Source: Roseomonas sp. (GTDB lineage Bacteria; Pseudomonadota; Alphaproteobacteria; Acetobacterales; Acetobacteraceae). From it: 64,000 nucleotides of DNA. The stretch is from contig JADCER010000007.1 of assembly GCA_020249925.1 (NCBI GenBank), forward strand, positions 149,797 to 213,796, written 5' to 3'. Below are positions 52,966-61,873 of this stretch, in pieces. A program made the position numbers and the translations under genes. Below the pieces are notes generated by a model. It was not told the DNA's origin. It saw nothing but the letters and a program-made list of their open reading frames with translations, and ran no database searches. The first letter of the stretch is position 1. Each line of letters starts with the position of its first letter.

Positions 52966-54243
52966 ATGCAGCCATTGGTCACGCTCCCGCGCGATGGCTT
53001 CCGTCCGATCCTGCCGGCAGGATTGGATCATGCGGGGGCACATCGCGCTTTAACGGCGCTGCTGAATGAAGCCCTGGGACCCGAGGTCACAGGCTTTTTC
53101 GCCCCTGTCAGCGCAAGCGAACATGGCCTGAGCTTCTTCGCCCCTGAAGGCCGCGTGGCGCGCTTTGCCGAATTGGACGCCACCGGGCGCGATAGGCTGC
53201 GTGCCGAGATCGGGCGGATCATCAGCGAACTCCGTCGCGCTGCGGCGCTGGCGGCTGCCAAGGACCCGGCGGGGGCAGGGCATCTGCCGGCGCTGGTCGC
53301 TGCCACAATTGAAATCCCAAGTTTTGAGCAGGTTTTTGCGCATGAAGGTCGGCCTGTGCTGGCCGGCTGGGGCATGGCGCCCGGCAATGCGCCGGGTGGG
53401 CTTGGGCTGCTGCGCGATTTGGATGATGGCAAGCCGGCCGAAGCGCCTGCCCGCGTCCCCTTGGCCGCGCTTGGCGCGGCTTTGCTTGGGCTGTTCCTGC
53501 TGGGCGCCTTGGCGGCTTTTGCCTCGCCCTGGATTGCGCGCTGGCTGACGCCGGAGCCCGGCATGTGCCGCGTCGAACAAGGCGATCTGGACGCCATGCA
53601 AACCCTGCTCCGCGAAAGGGAGCGGGAGCGGGAACTCCGCCATCGTATGGCGGCGCTGGAGGAAGAATTGGGCCGCCGGCGCGCCGAATGCCCGCTGCCA
53701 CCTGCGCCACCTCCGCCGCCACCGCCACCGGCGCCACCGCCGCCACCCCCACCTGCCCAGGAGCCGCCGCGCCAGCCAGAGCCACGGCCAGAGCCACGGC
53801 CGGAACCAACGCCGGAACCAACACCGCCACCGCCGCCACCGCCGCCACCGCCGCCGCCGCCGCCGCCAGCGCCGCCGCCGCCACGTCCCGTTGAGCGGCC
53901 GATGCAACGACCGCCCAATGTCGAGCCCTGCAATGTTCAGACGCGAAGCGGCGGGCGCGGCATTACTGAAACGCGCCATTTTCTGGGGCCGAACCCTGGG
54001 CGCGTGACGATCAGCTACAACACATGGCAGCAGCCTGACCGGATCCGCGTGTATCACCGCGGGCGGCTGCTTTCAGAAACGCCGGGCTTTGTTTCAGGCA
54101 ATGGCACGATTTCCTTTGATTGGAACCCGCCACCCGGTGGGTCGCCCGAGGATTATGTTGTGACCGTTGAGGTGATGGGCACGCCGGGTTCGCCTACTAC
54201 GCAATGGGAGTATCGTCTTTCCTGCCCGGGGGGTAGACGGTGA
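52966..54243 (+). CDS. Single-pass membrane protein, paralogue with long polyproline spacer and C-terminal beta domain
   Basis: This 425-residue third member of the set has a divergent N-module with FFAP and FFAPEG elements and GRPVLAGWG at 128-136, then a helix at about 166-191. A charged coiled coil (about 205-240) leads into roughly 75 residues of polyproline interrupted by PEPRPEP repeats. The C-terminal domain (about 320-425) reads as a beta-sandwich: GRVTISYNTWQQPDRIRVYHRG, FVSGNGTISFDW, WEYRLSCPGG. The proline spacer may reach across peptidoglycan. Translation should depend strongly on EF-P. Function unknown. Confidence 0.72.
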   Translation: MQPLVTLPRDGFRPILPAGLDHAGAHRALTALLNEALGPEVTGFFAPVSASEHGLSFFAPEGRVARFAELDATGRDRLRAEIGRIISELRRAAALAAAKDPAGAGHLPALVAATIEIPSFEQVFAHEGRPVLAGWGMAPGNAPGGLGLLRDLDDGKPAEAPARVPLAALGAALLGLFLLGALAAFASPWIARWLTPEPGMCRVEQGDLDAMQTLLRERERERELRHRMAALEEELGRRRAECPLPPAPPPPPPPPAPPPPPPPAQEPPRQPEPRPEPRPEPTPEPTPPPPPPPPPPPPPPPAPPPPRPVERPMQRPPNVEPCNVQTRSGGRGITETRHFLGPNPGRVTISYNTWQQPDRIRVYHRGRLLSETPGFVSGNGTISFDWNPPPGGSPEDYVVTVEVMGTPGSPTTQWEYRLSCPGGRR

Positions 54244-54330
54244 AGGAATTGTTATGATTTTGCCGTAAAGTGGCGCCGCTGCCGCCATAATGATAAGATG
54301 TCGTAAATCATCAGGAAGGAGACGATCCAT

Positions 54331-55053
54331 ATGACCGTAACGGCCTTGGCCCGCCGCAAGCCCGCGCTCAAAACTGCGGCCGCGTTGCTATCGCTATCCT
54401 TGCTTTTGCCTGCCTGCCAAAACCCGAATGTTGGAACCAGTACCGGCGCGAGTGGCCGGCCGCTCACGGCTGAGCAACAGGCCATGCGCCAGCAATCGGA
54501 GCGCTGGAATCAAACCGTGGCGACGGGTGCGCTCGCCGGTGCGGCGACGGGTGCGCTAATTGGGTTGGCCGCTGGGGGTCGCAATAGTGGGCAGAATGCG
54601 CTGATTGGCGGGGGCCTTGGCTTGTTGACGGGGCTTGCTGCGGGCATGGCGGTGGCGGATCGCAATCTTGGCTTTGAAAAACGCGAAGCCAGCGCTTCCC
54701 AGCGCATCGAAGCCGCACAGCAAATCGCGACCAACCTCAATAACACTGCCACCGCTTCTGAACAGGTGGCGCGGCAAAACCGGCAGCGTCTGGCACAGCT
54801 TGATCGGCAGTTTCGCGCGGGCCAGATCACGGCGGCGCAATACCGGGAGGAGTCTGAAACCATGCGCGAGGATCTGGCATTGATGCGGACGACAGCAGGC
54901 GAAGCGCGTGACGCGCGTCAGCGCCTGGTGGCCAGCGCGCGCGAAATACCGCAACTGATGAATGAGGAAGCAAAGATTGATCAGGCGCAGCGCCGATTGG
55001 ATGGGGCAGCGGATAATCTGGAATCCGCGCTACGGCGCGTACCCACGGCTTGA
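54331..55053 (+). CDS. Glycine-zipper lipoprotein
   Basis: This 240-residue protein has an export signal ending in a lipobox (LSLLLPACQ), so it is probably anchored in a membrane by a lipidated Cys. A glycine-zipper membrane segment follows (GALAGAATGALIGLAAGG, then LIGGGLGLLTGLAAGMAVA). The C-terminal half is a long helical, Gln/Arg/Ala-rich coiled coil (about 115-235). GGAAGGAG precedes the ATG. An 87-base gap, longer than the others in the cluster, may hold a promoter. Glycine-zipper lipoproteins often associate with outer-membrane assembly or stress. Confidence 0.8.
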   Translation: MTVTALARRKPALKTAAALLSLSLLLPACQNPNVGTSTGASGRPLTAEQQAMRQQSERWNQTVATGALAGAATGALIGLAAGGRNSGQNALIGGGLGLLTGLAAGMAVADRNLGFEKREASASQRIEAAQQIATNLNNTATASEQVARQNRQRLAQLDRQFRAGQITAAQYREESETMREDLALMRTTAGEARDARQRLVASAREIPQLMNEEAKIDQAQRRLDGAADNLESALRRVPTA

Positions 55054-55059
55054 TCCGCC

Positions 55060-55569
55060 ATGGCACTGAAAACCTTCCGCGCCATCGCGCCACTACTCAT
55101 CCTTGCGGGCTGCGCTGGCGCGGGTGCGGGCCCCGCTTCAGAACGCGGCTTTTTCACCGGCATCGCCGCCGCCGTAAGCGGTGAAGATGTCCGCGGTGCG
55201 CAACGGCTGGAAAGCTCTGCCGCGCTGCAGGAACGCGCCGCGCAAATGGCCGCCGAACGCAATGCCTCAGCACGGGCCGAAGCAGCGCGAACCGGTGCCG
55301 CAGTGCGTAACGCCGAAGCGCGGCTTGCAGCGCAGCAGCAGAGCCTTGCCGAGCAACGCGCCACATTCGAGCGGCTGCGCGCTGAGCGCGCGCAAAACCC
55401 GGCAGCGACGGCGGAAGCTCAGCGTCTGCAATCGGAATTGGAGGCGCAGGAACGTGACATCCGCGCCGCCGCGGAGCGGTCCGGCGGGCCATCAGCCGAT
55501 CAGGTGCAGCGCATCGAACGCCGCGCCGGTGAATTGGATGCGGCCTTGCAGCGCTTTGGGCGGATTTGA
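55060..55569 (+). CDS. Small coiled-coil lipoprotein
   Basis: This 169-residue protein has a signal peptide with lipobox (LLILAGCAGAG). About 120 residues of Ala/Glu/Arg/Gln-rich heptads follow (AALQERAAQMAAERNASARAEAARTG and LQSELEAQERDIRAAAERS). It starts six bases after the glycine-zipper gene. Its coiled coil is of the same kind as that of the preceding lipoprotein, so the two may bind each other. No family was recognised. Confidence 0.7.
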   Translation: MALKTFRAIAPLLILAGCAGAGAGPASERGFFTGIAAAVSGEDVRGAQRLESSAALQERAAQMAAERNASARAEAARTGAAVRNAEARLAAQQQSLAEQRATFERLRAERAQNPAATAEAQRLQSELEAQERDIRAAAERSGGPSADQVQRIERRAGELDAALQRFGRI

Positions 55570-55581
55570 TCGGCGTTTCGC

Positions 55582-56352
55582 TTATTCGTCCAACGATTCC
55601 GGCAAGTACCCCGTGCGCAGCACATGCGGCCAGGCGGCATTGGCGCCGACCGCTTCTGCCCGCCGCGCGGCGCTTTCCCAGTCATAGACAAGGGAAACCA
55701 GCTCCGCCATCGGCTTCACCCCTTCTGCGGCATGGATGATGGCGTAGCGCGCATGGGGTGATCGTGCCTCGGCCCGATGGGGATGATCGCCACGCGTCAC
55801 ACGAAAGCCAGGCAGGCCAAGGCTGCCGGGATTGACCACCAAGGGCCCATCGCCGGGCATATGGATGACACTCGCCTGATGGCTATGGCCGCAGAGCACC
55901 ACGCGGGCTGCCATGCCATCCTCACCCAGCCTTTCGCGAATGGCGGACAGAGGCGATGGCATCAGCACCCCATGGCGCGGGTCTTCCAATAGGTTGCGCA
56001 GATCGGAAGATGGCGTGCCATGGCAGGCGAGGATTCCCGGCGCGGGTGTCATGCGTTCCGGCAAGGCGTAAAGCCAGGCGCGCTGATCGGCGGTGGTTTC
56101 CTGAAAGGCGAAGCCATCCTGACCCTTCAGCCCCTCGGCCACACGGTCCGTCAGCCAGCGATCATGATTGCCGCGGATGGTTGGGATATTCTTTTCCATC
56201 AGCAGGCGCGTTGTCTCGCCTGGCCAGCACATGCCGGAAGCGCAATCGCCAAGGCAGATGATGTTGGTGATGCCGCGGCGGGCGATGTCATCCAGCGCCG
56301 CTTCAAGTGCCGCGACATTGCCATGGATGTCGGAGATGACCGCAAGGCGCAT
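55582..56352 (-). CDS. Metallophosphoesterase (calcineurin-like, YfcE/MJ0936 type)
   Basis: This 256-residue protein has the dinuclear metal-site motifs in order: AVISDIHGNVAAL (D-x-H), CLGDCASG (GDxx), RGNHDRWL (GNHD), ILACHGTPSS and LCGHSHQASVI (GHxH). These are complete, so an active phosphodiesterase is expected; the substrate is unknown. ATG 56352 gives a normal start; an 87-codon upstream extension was rejected. Residues about 79-187 are duplicated as a fragment at 61186-61512. It converges on the lipoprotein genes. Confidence 0.88.
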   Translation of the reverse strand: MRLAVISDIHGNVAALEAALDDIARRGITNIICLGDCASGMCWPGETTRLLMEKNIPTIRGNHDRWLTDRVAEGLKGQDGFAFQETTADQRAWLYALPERMTPAPGILACHGTPSSDLRNLLEDPRHGVLMPSPLSAIRERLGEDGMAARVVLCGHSHQASVIHMPGDGPLVVNPGSLGLPGFRVTRGDHPHRAEARSPHARYAIIHAAEGVKPMAELVSLVYDWESAARRAEAVGANAAWPHVLRTGYLPESLDE

Positions 56353-56598
56353 GGGTTGGGTTCCTGTTGGTGACGGCGCCAGAATGGCATGGCCGGGCGC
56401 TGGCTTGAAGGGTTCGGTCCTGGCTGCTTGGCTTGCGCTGCCGCACATGGTCCAAGCTTCTGTTTTTGCACATTTTCGGCAAAGGTGAGTGTGGTCTCTT
56501 TGGCGCCAACCTCCCACGTTGATGACCTGTCCAACAAGCTGGCGTTGTTGAAACCGCATCGCCTTGCGCAAGATTGAACGATCTATTTGGGGGGTCAA
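56353..56598. other. Intergenic stretch upstream of the phosphoesterase
   Basis: These 246 bases, with the following region up to 56967, separate the divergent phosphoesterase and the first RTX gene. They must contain the phosphoesterase promoter on the minus strand, but no convincing boxes, RNA gene or repeat were seen. Confidence 0.35.
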
Positions 56599-56700
56599 AT
56601 GGGCTTGCGTCATGACAAACGGAAGCAGACAGCTTTTCGGATGAAGCGATTGGCTGCGCTGGATGAGCTAACGCACAACAGGAGGCATCGGGAGAGGTAA
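56599..56700 (+). CDS. Possible 33-residue basic microprotein
   Basis: An ATG preceded by GGGGGG at seven bases opens a 33-codon frame ending in TAA. The peptide is strongly basic (K, R and H make up about 40 percent), beginning MGLRHDKRKQTAF. No family was recognised. The ribosome-binding site is the only real support, so it may be chance. Confidence 0.25.
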   Translation: MGLRHDKRKQTAFRMKRLAALDELTHNRRHRER

Positions 56701-56783
56701 TTGAATCTTTCATTGCAAAATCCCGTTAAGGCGCGGGAAATGTGAAAATTGGGTGAGAAAAGACCTTTTGGAGAAGGGAGTTG

Positions 56784-56811
56784 TTGATCTTGGTTTAATC
56801 TTTGCTAATCT
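56784..56811 (+). promoter_or_regulatory. Putative promoter of the first RTX gene
   Basis: TTGATC and TAATCT are separated by 16 bases. A similarly placed pair occurs before the second RTX gene (TTGACT, TACTTT at 61622-61649), and the intervening bases align, so the element seems to have been duplicated with the gene. The leader to the start codon is about 150 bases. Confidence 0.5.
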
Positions 56812-56967
56812 GACCTGCATGGATGGGGTTAACGATCAAATCTTGCCCGAGTTTCCAGGGACCCTGCTTCGGGCCCCCGGCCGAGATGTGTGGCTTCTCC
56901 TCATGCGCCCAAAATCCGTCTCGCCCCCATAAGCGCCTGCTGAAGGCCGCACGCAAAGGAGATTGTG

Positions 56968-59900
56968 ATGTCCGGAGTGTTTGTAGACCTTGGGGCCGGA
57001 AATGATACGGGCAGCGGTACCGAATTCAGCGACACTATCCTGGGCAATATCGGGAATGACACGTTTGGCGGTTTCGGCGGCAATGACAGCCTGCTTGGTG
57101 GCGATAATGATGATTTCATCAATGGCGGCAATGGTGATGACACGATTTATGGCGGCACGGGCAATGACCTTTTGCTGGCCGGTGCTGGCAATGACCGGGT
57201 TTTTGGCGAAGGCGGTAATGACAGTTTCCTGGCCGATTCAACGGCGGGTGGCCCCTTTGCCGTGTATTTTGATGGTGGCGCCGGCGATGATGTCTTCCGG
57301 CTTTATGGTAGCGCGGACACCGTTATTGGCGGCGCGGGAACCGATCGGGTTGAATTCCTTGCGGGCAATCAGACGATTGATCTGGCAGATCTTGGTTCTG
57401 ACCAAGCTTCTGGCATTGATCACATTGTCTTGGCGGGCACCAATCAGGCTTTGCAGCTTTCCGCCGCCGATGTCCTTCGGTTGACGGATTCTGGCAGTCT
57501 TCGTGTTTCCGGCGTCACGGGCAACTCCATTGATTTGACGGCTCCGGGATGGACGGCAGTGACCTCCGGAGGGGGCTTTACCACCTTCACGAATGGTACG
57601 GCGACGTTGCTTGTCGCGGATAATCTGCTTGGTAGTGGAGAAGCGGGCCAAACGCTGTCTGGGACCGAAGGGAATGACGTGATTTCCCTGGGCGCAGGAA
57701 GTGATAGCTACCTTGGCCTTGGTGGGAATGATTCCGTTCTGGGTAATGACGGTAATGACACCATTCTGGGTGGGAATGGCGGCGATACGGTTCATGGTAG
57801 CGCTGGTGATGATAGCATCTCCGGTGGCAGCGGCGATGATCGTCTTTTCGGCGGCCTTGGCAATGACACCATAGATGCGGGGGAGGGCCTGAATGACCGC
57901 ATTCGCTATACTGATTTGGTGGGGCCTGTTACAGTCGTCATTGAAAATAGTGGCAGTTCTTCCGGCTTCAATCGCGCCACGGTCAGCACGGCGGCCCAAG
58001 GTACCGACAGTATCATGGGCTTTGAGATTCTGACGACCACGACAGGCAATGACTATATTACCGTGAATTCGGTCGCTACCGTTGCTGCAGGCCTATTTGT
58101 CTACGCTAATGAAGGAAATGATACGCTCATTTTCAACACGTCGGACACCGCTGCTTATGCGGATTATCGGTCCGGTTCCACGCTTGGTGGTGTAACGGTT
58201 GATCTGCTGGCCGGTACAGCGGTTGATCCATTCGGCACGGATAGCCTGGTGGGTGTACGAAACATCAATGGTAGCGGTGAAGACGACATTATCTATGGCT
58301 CAGATGCGGATAACCGCTTTCGTTTGTATGGCGGTAACGACTGCATGGATGGCCGTGGCGGTTCGGATTTGGCCGACTACTCGTATCTTGGCGCAAGCCA
58401 ATCGCTTAGCGTCAATCTGGCGACGGGGCGCGCCAATGATGGTCTGGGTTTTACGGATACGCTGATCAGTATTGAGAATGTCTGGGGCGGTGCAGGCAAT
58501 GATGCCATCATAGGCGGCAATGGCGCTGACAGCCTGGATGGTGGCAATGGCGCGGATACGCTTGATGGCGGGTCCGGCAATGACACCATTGCGGGTGGCG
58601 ATGGGAATGACCGAATCTTCGGTGGGACTGGAAGCGATTCGATAGATGCCGGCACCGGTACCAGTGATATCATCAGTTTCAACCATACCAGTGCGCAGGC
58701 GGTGTCAGCCACCATCAGCGCGATTGGCGGTAGTGGGGGCAGCAATTACGCGGTGGTGAACTCGGCCAGCCAAGGCAATGATACCATTATCAATTTTGAA
58801 AATATCCAAGGTAGTTTTGAGAATGATGGATTTACCATCAATAGCGCCGCCACGGATAATGCGCTGCTCTTTGTTTTCGGTAGTATCGGCGCTGACACCA
58901 TTGCGGTGAATATCGCCAGCAATGCCGTGATGGCAGATTACAATACCATCACGGGTTCAACGAATTTTACGCGCGGCGTCATTGTTGATCTCCTCGCGGG
59001 CACGGCGGATGATGGGCGCGGCGGCATTGATTCATTGATCGGTGTGCGGGGTGTGAGTGGGTCCTCCTTCGGCGATACCATCCTGGGCAGTGTCTTCAAT
59101 GACCGCTTCCGTGAACAAGGCGGCAGCGATTCGATCAATGGCCGTGACGGCTTTGATATGCTGGATTATTCCGGCAATAACGCTGGCCAGTCCGTAAGCG
59201 TCAATCTGGCTGCCGAGCGTGCCTCTGATGGCCGGGAAGGTACGGATACTGTCATCAGCATGGAAAATGTACGTTCGGGGTCTGGCAATGACACCCTGAT
59301 CGGCAATGCCGCCGATAATGAACTGCGCGGCGGCAGTGGCGCCGATATCCTGGATGGCGGCGCAAGTGGCTTCGATATTGCTGACTACGCAAATAATACG
59401 AGCGCGCAGGCGATCAGCGTCAATCTGATTGCTGGGCGAGCCTCGGATGGCTTTAGCTTCAATGATACGCTGGTGAGCATTGAGTACATTCGCGGTGGGT
59501 CCGGCAATGACACGATGATCGGCAGCGGGGCAAACGAACGCTTCCGCGGCAATGCCGGCAACGACACGATTGATGGTGGAGACGGTACCGAGGATATTCT
59601 GGATCTTTCCCAGACCACGCAGTCGGTCTCCGCCAATCTGGTGACGGGGCTTGCGAATGACGGGCTTGACGGGACGGACAGGTTTATCAACGTCGAGGTT
59701 GTTTATTCCGGTACCGCAAATGATATCTTGCTGGGGAGCGACAGGAACGAGATATTTGATGGCGGCATGGGCAGTGACCTGATTGATGGTGGTTTGGGCG
59801 CTGACCGCGTGCGCTACTGGAATGTTGCCGGCAGAAACTCCGCCATCACCCGTGGTGTATCGGTTGATCTGGCGGCAGAGCGCGCGACTGATGGCTGGGG

Positions 59901-61074
59901 CGGACAGGATACGCTGATCGGGATTGAACGTGTCACGGCAACGGATTTCGCTGATACGCTGCTTGGGGATAATGTTGGCAATCGTTTCAATGGACGCGCC
60001 GGAAATGACAGCATTGACGGTGGGCTCAGCATTGATTGGTTGGAATATCTTGATGAAGACGCAACCTCGGGCATCACTGTCAATCTGACTACGGGAACGG
60101 CTTCGGATGGCAGGGGGGGGATGGATATCTTCACCTCCATTGAAAATGTCAGTGGCCAGGATTTTGCGGATCATTTGACCGGCATCGCTCAACTCGGTCG
60201 CTCGACCTCACGCCTGCGTGGCGGTGGTGGCAATGATACGCTGGTTGGTATGGCCAATGAATTCGTGACCGCCGATTACACGGACCAGACCATGGGGCTG
60301 AGCGTCAATCTGGCCTCCGGCAGCGTAAATGATGGGTTGGGTGGGGTGGATCAGCTGATCAATATCCGCGGCGCGATTATGCTCGGCGATTTTGCCGATA
60401 CGATTATCGGGACAGCGGGCAATGATTGGTTGTCCCCCGGCGGCGGCAATGACACGATCAGTGGCGGGGATGGCCTTGACATCATTTCCTATGATGGCAA
60501 CCCTACCAGCGGTGTTTCAGTCAATCTTGCGGCTGGCCGGGCCAGTGATGGTGATGGTGGAACGGATAGCCTGAGCGGGATTGAGGGCATTTGGGTCAGC
60601 TATTCCAATGATACCGTGATCGGTGATAGTCAGGGGAATCTGATTGGGCTTGGGGCCGGTGCGGATTCCGCCGATGCGGCGGCTGGTCAGGATACCATTT
60701 CCTATTCGCTGGGTTTCAGCCCGAATACATCGGTTTATGTTTTCAATGAGGCGCAGAACCAGCTTTCCTTCACCGGGGTCACCATTGATTTGGCTGCGGG
60801 CCGTGCGACGGATTTTGCCGGCGCCACTGATACCATCCTGAATTTCGAAGCCGCCATCGGCAGCACGATGCATGACAGCATTCTGGGGTCCAACGGCAAT
60901 GATGTGCTGGGTGGGGCGGAAGGCAATGACACCATTAATGGTGGTGGTGGCGGCGATACGATTTATGCCGGCGCTGGTGATGTGATTCTTGGCGGCGCTG
61001 GTGATGATGTCGTCCTGGTGGGTAATGTGACCCTTGCCGAGATAAACGCCCTATTTGCGCAGTGGCAGCCTTGA
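56968..61074 (+). CDS. Large RTX-type calcium-binding protein
   Basis: The 1368-residue, very acidic, Gly/Asp/Asn-rich protein is composed of G-G-x-G-x-D nonapeptide repeats, as in FGGNDSLLGGDNDDFINGG, which form calcium-binding beta-rolls. Between them are about eleven copies of a module of the form SVSVNLAAGRASDG-xGGTDTL-x2-IENV and two copies of a longer module (about 58 and 59 kb). There is no N-terminal signal; the last helix-like segment (VTLAEINALFAQW) fits a C-terminal type I secretion signal. No exporter genes are in view. AAAGGAG precedes ATG 56968. No enzymatic domain was seen, so an adhesin or surface-layer-like role is plausible. Confidence 0.85.
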   Translation: MSGVFVDLGAGNDTGSGTEFSDTILGNIGNDTFGGFGGNDSLLGGDNDDFINGGNGDDTIYGGTGNDLLLAGAGNDRVFGEGGNDSFLADSTAGGPFAVYFDGGAGDDVFRLYGSADTVIGGAGTDRVEFLAGNQTIDLADLGSDQASGIDHIVLAGTNQALQLSAADVLRLTDSGSLRVSGVTGNSIDLTAPGWTAVTSGGGFTTFTNGTATLLVADNLLGSGEAGQTLSGTEGNDVISLGAGSDSYLGLGGNDSVLGNDGNDTILGGNGGDTVHGSAGDDSISGGSGDDRLFGGLGNDTIDAGEGLNDRIRYTDLVGPVTVVIENSGSSSGFNRATVSTAAQGTDSIMGFEILTTTTGNDYITVNSVATVAAGLFVYANEGNDTLIFNTSDTAAYADYRSGSTLGGVTVDLLAGTAVDPFGTDSLVGVRNINGSGEDDIIYGSDADNRFRLYGGNDCMDGRGGSDLADYSYLGASQSLSVNLATGRANDGLGFTDTLISIENVWGGAGNDAIIGGNGADSLDGGNGADTLDGGSGNDTIAGGDGNDRIFGGTGSDSIDAGTGTSDIISFNHTSAQAVSATISAIGGSGGSNYAVVNSASQGNDTIINFENIQGSFENDGFTINSAATDNALLFVFGSIGADTIAVNIASNAVMADYNTITGSTNFTRGVIVDLLAGTADDGRGGIDSLIGVRGVSGSSFGDTILGSVFNDRFREQGGSDSINGRDGFDMLDYSGNNAGQSVSVNLAAERASDGREGTDTVISMENVRSGSGNDTLIGNAADNELRGGSGADILDGGASGFDIADYANNTSAQAISVNLIAGRASDGFSFNDTLVSIEYIRGGSGNDTMIGSGANERFRGNAGNDTIDGGDGTEDILDLSQTTQSVSANLVTGLANDGLDGTDRFINVEVVYSGTANDILLGSDRNEIFDGGMGSDLIDGGLGADRVRYWNVAGRNSAITRGVSVDLAAERATDGWGGQDTLIGIERVTATDFADTLLGDNVGNRFNGRAGNDSIDGGLSIDWLEYLDEDATSGITVNLTTGTASDGRGGMDIFTSIENVSGQDFADHLTGIAQLGRSTSRLRGGGGNDTLVGMANEFVTADYTDQTMGLSVNLASGSVNDGLGGVDQLINIRGAIMLGDFADTIIGTAGNDWLSPGGGNDTISGGDGLDIISYDGNPTSGVSVNLAAGRASDGDGGTDSLSGIEGIWVSYSNDTVIGDSQGNLIGLGAGADSADAAAGQDTISYSLGFSPNTSVYVFNEAQNQLSFTGVTIDLAAGRATDFAGATDTILNFEAAIGSTMHDSILGSNGNDVLGGAEGNDTINGGGGGDTIYAGAGDVILGGAGDDVVLVGNVTLAEINALFAQWQP

Positions 61075-61185
61075 GCGAGCAAAAAATGGCTCGGAATCAG
61101 ATGAAAAGGGCACCGGTACGTCCGCCTGCCAGTGGTCCGGTCGCTCCTTTCGATCCCCGATAGCAGCGTCAATCGCACCACCAGG
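61075..61185. other. Spacer after the first RTX gene
   Basis: This short interval holds a CGAGC/GCTCG palindrome just after the stop codon and then sequence with no recognisable origin before the truncated phosphoesterase copy begins. No T-tract follows the palindrome. Confidence 0.35.
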
Positions 61186-61512
61186 CCGCGTGTGACACGA
61201 AAGCCGGGCGGGCCGAGACTGCCGAGGTTGACCGCCAAGGGCCCATCGCCGGGCATATGGATGACACTCGCCTGATGGCTATGGCCGCAACGCACCACGC
61301 TGGCGGCCATGCCATCCTCAGCCAGCCTTTCGTGAATGGCGGAAAGGGGCGAAGGCATCAGCACCCCCTGGCGTGGGTCTTCCAATAGGTTGTGCAGACC
61401 GGAAGAAGGCGTGCCAAGGCAGGCAAGGATGCCGGGGGCGGGCATCAGGCGTTCCGGCAAGGCGTAAAGCGAAGCGCGCTGATCGGCCGTGGTTTCCTGG
61501 AAGGTGAAAGCG
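61186..61512 (-). pseudogene. Truncated duplicate of the metallophosphoesterase gene
   Basis: About 325 bases closely match 55790-56116 in the same orientation. The encoded stretch runs from FQETTADQRASLYALPERL through CGHSHQASVIHMPGDGPLAVN to FRVTRG. Both gene ends are missing, including the D-x-H and GNHD metal motifs, so no active enzyme can be made. Substitutions are scattered, and G-to-A/T changes replace some conserved residues (CHGTPSS is CLGTPSS). The copy lies between the two RTX genes exactly as the intact gene lies before the first. Confidence 0.85.
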
Positions 61513-61621
61513 CACCAGGAAGGGTCGGGAGAGGCAACAACAACCCCTGGTTGCAAAGCCTGGCACGGGCGCAGAAACCATGAAAAACCTGTTTAAATTG
61601 CTCTTTCGGAAACAGCAATTG

Positions 61622-61649
61622 TTGACTTGCACTCAATTTTTGTTACTTT
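61622..61649 (+). promoter_or_regulatory. Putative promoter of the second RTX gene
   Basis: TTGACT and TACTTT are separated by 16 bases in an AT-rich patch (61600-61660) that stands out from the GC-rich surroundings. The sequence aligns with the putative promoter at 56784-56811. The leader of about 220 bases before the start codon contains another segment similar to the first gene's leader (GCGCCCCATAA and GCTGAAGGCC). Confidence 0.5.
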
Positions 61650-61873
61650 TACCGACGTTAAAAAGGAGCGGGTGTGAGCGTAAGGCTCAGTTCTCAAGGG
61701 TCCGAATTTTCGGTCTCTGACTGTGGTGGCTGGCCCTTTGCGGCTTCATGCCATGCAGTTTGCGCTGCGCCCAGTGCCAGCCCGCAGCCCGTTGGCTTTG
61801 TACGCAGCCATAGTTCAGTACCGTCCTGCGCCCCATAACTGTCCGCTGAAGGCCACATAAAAAGGAAGTTGCC

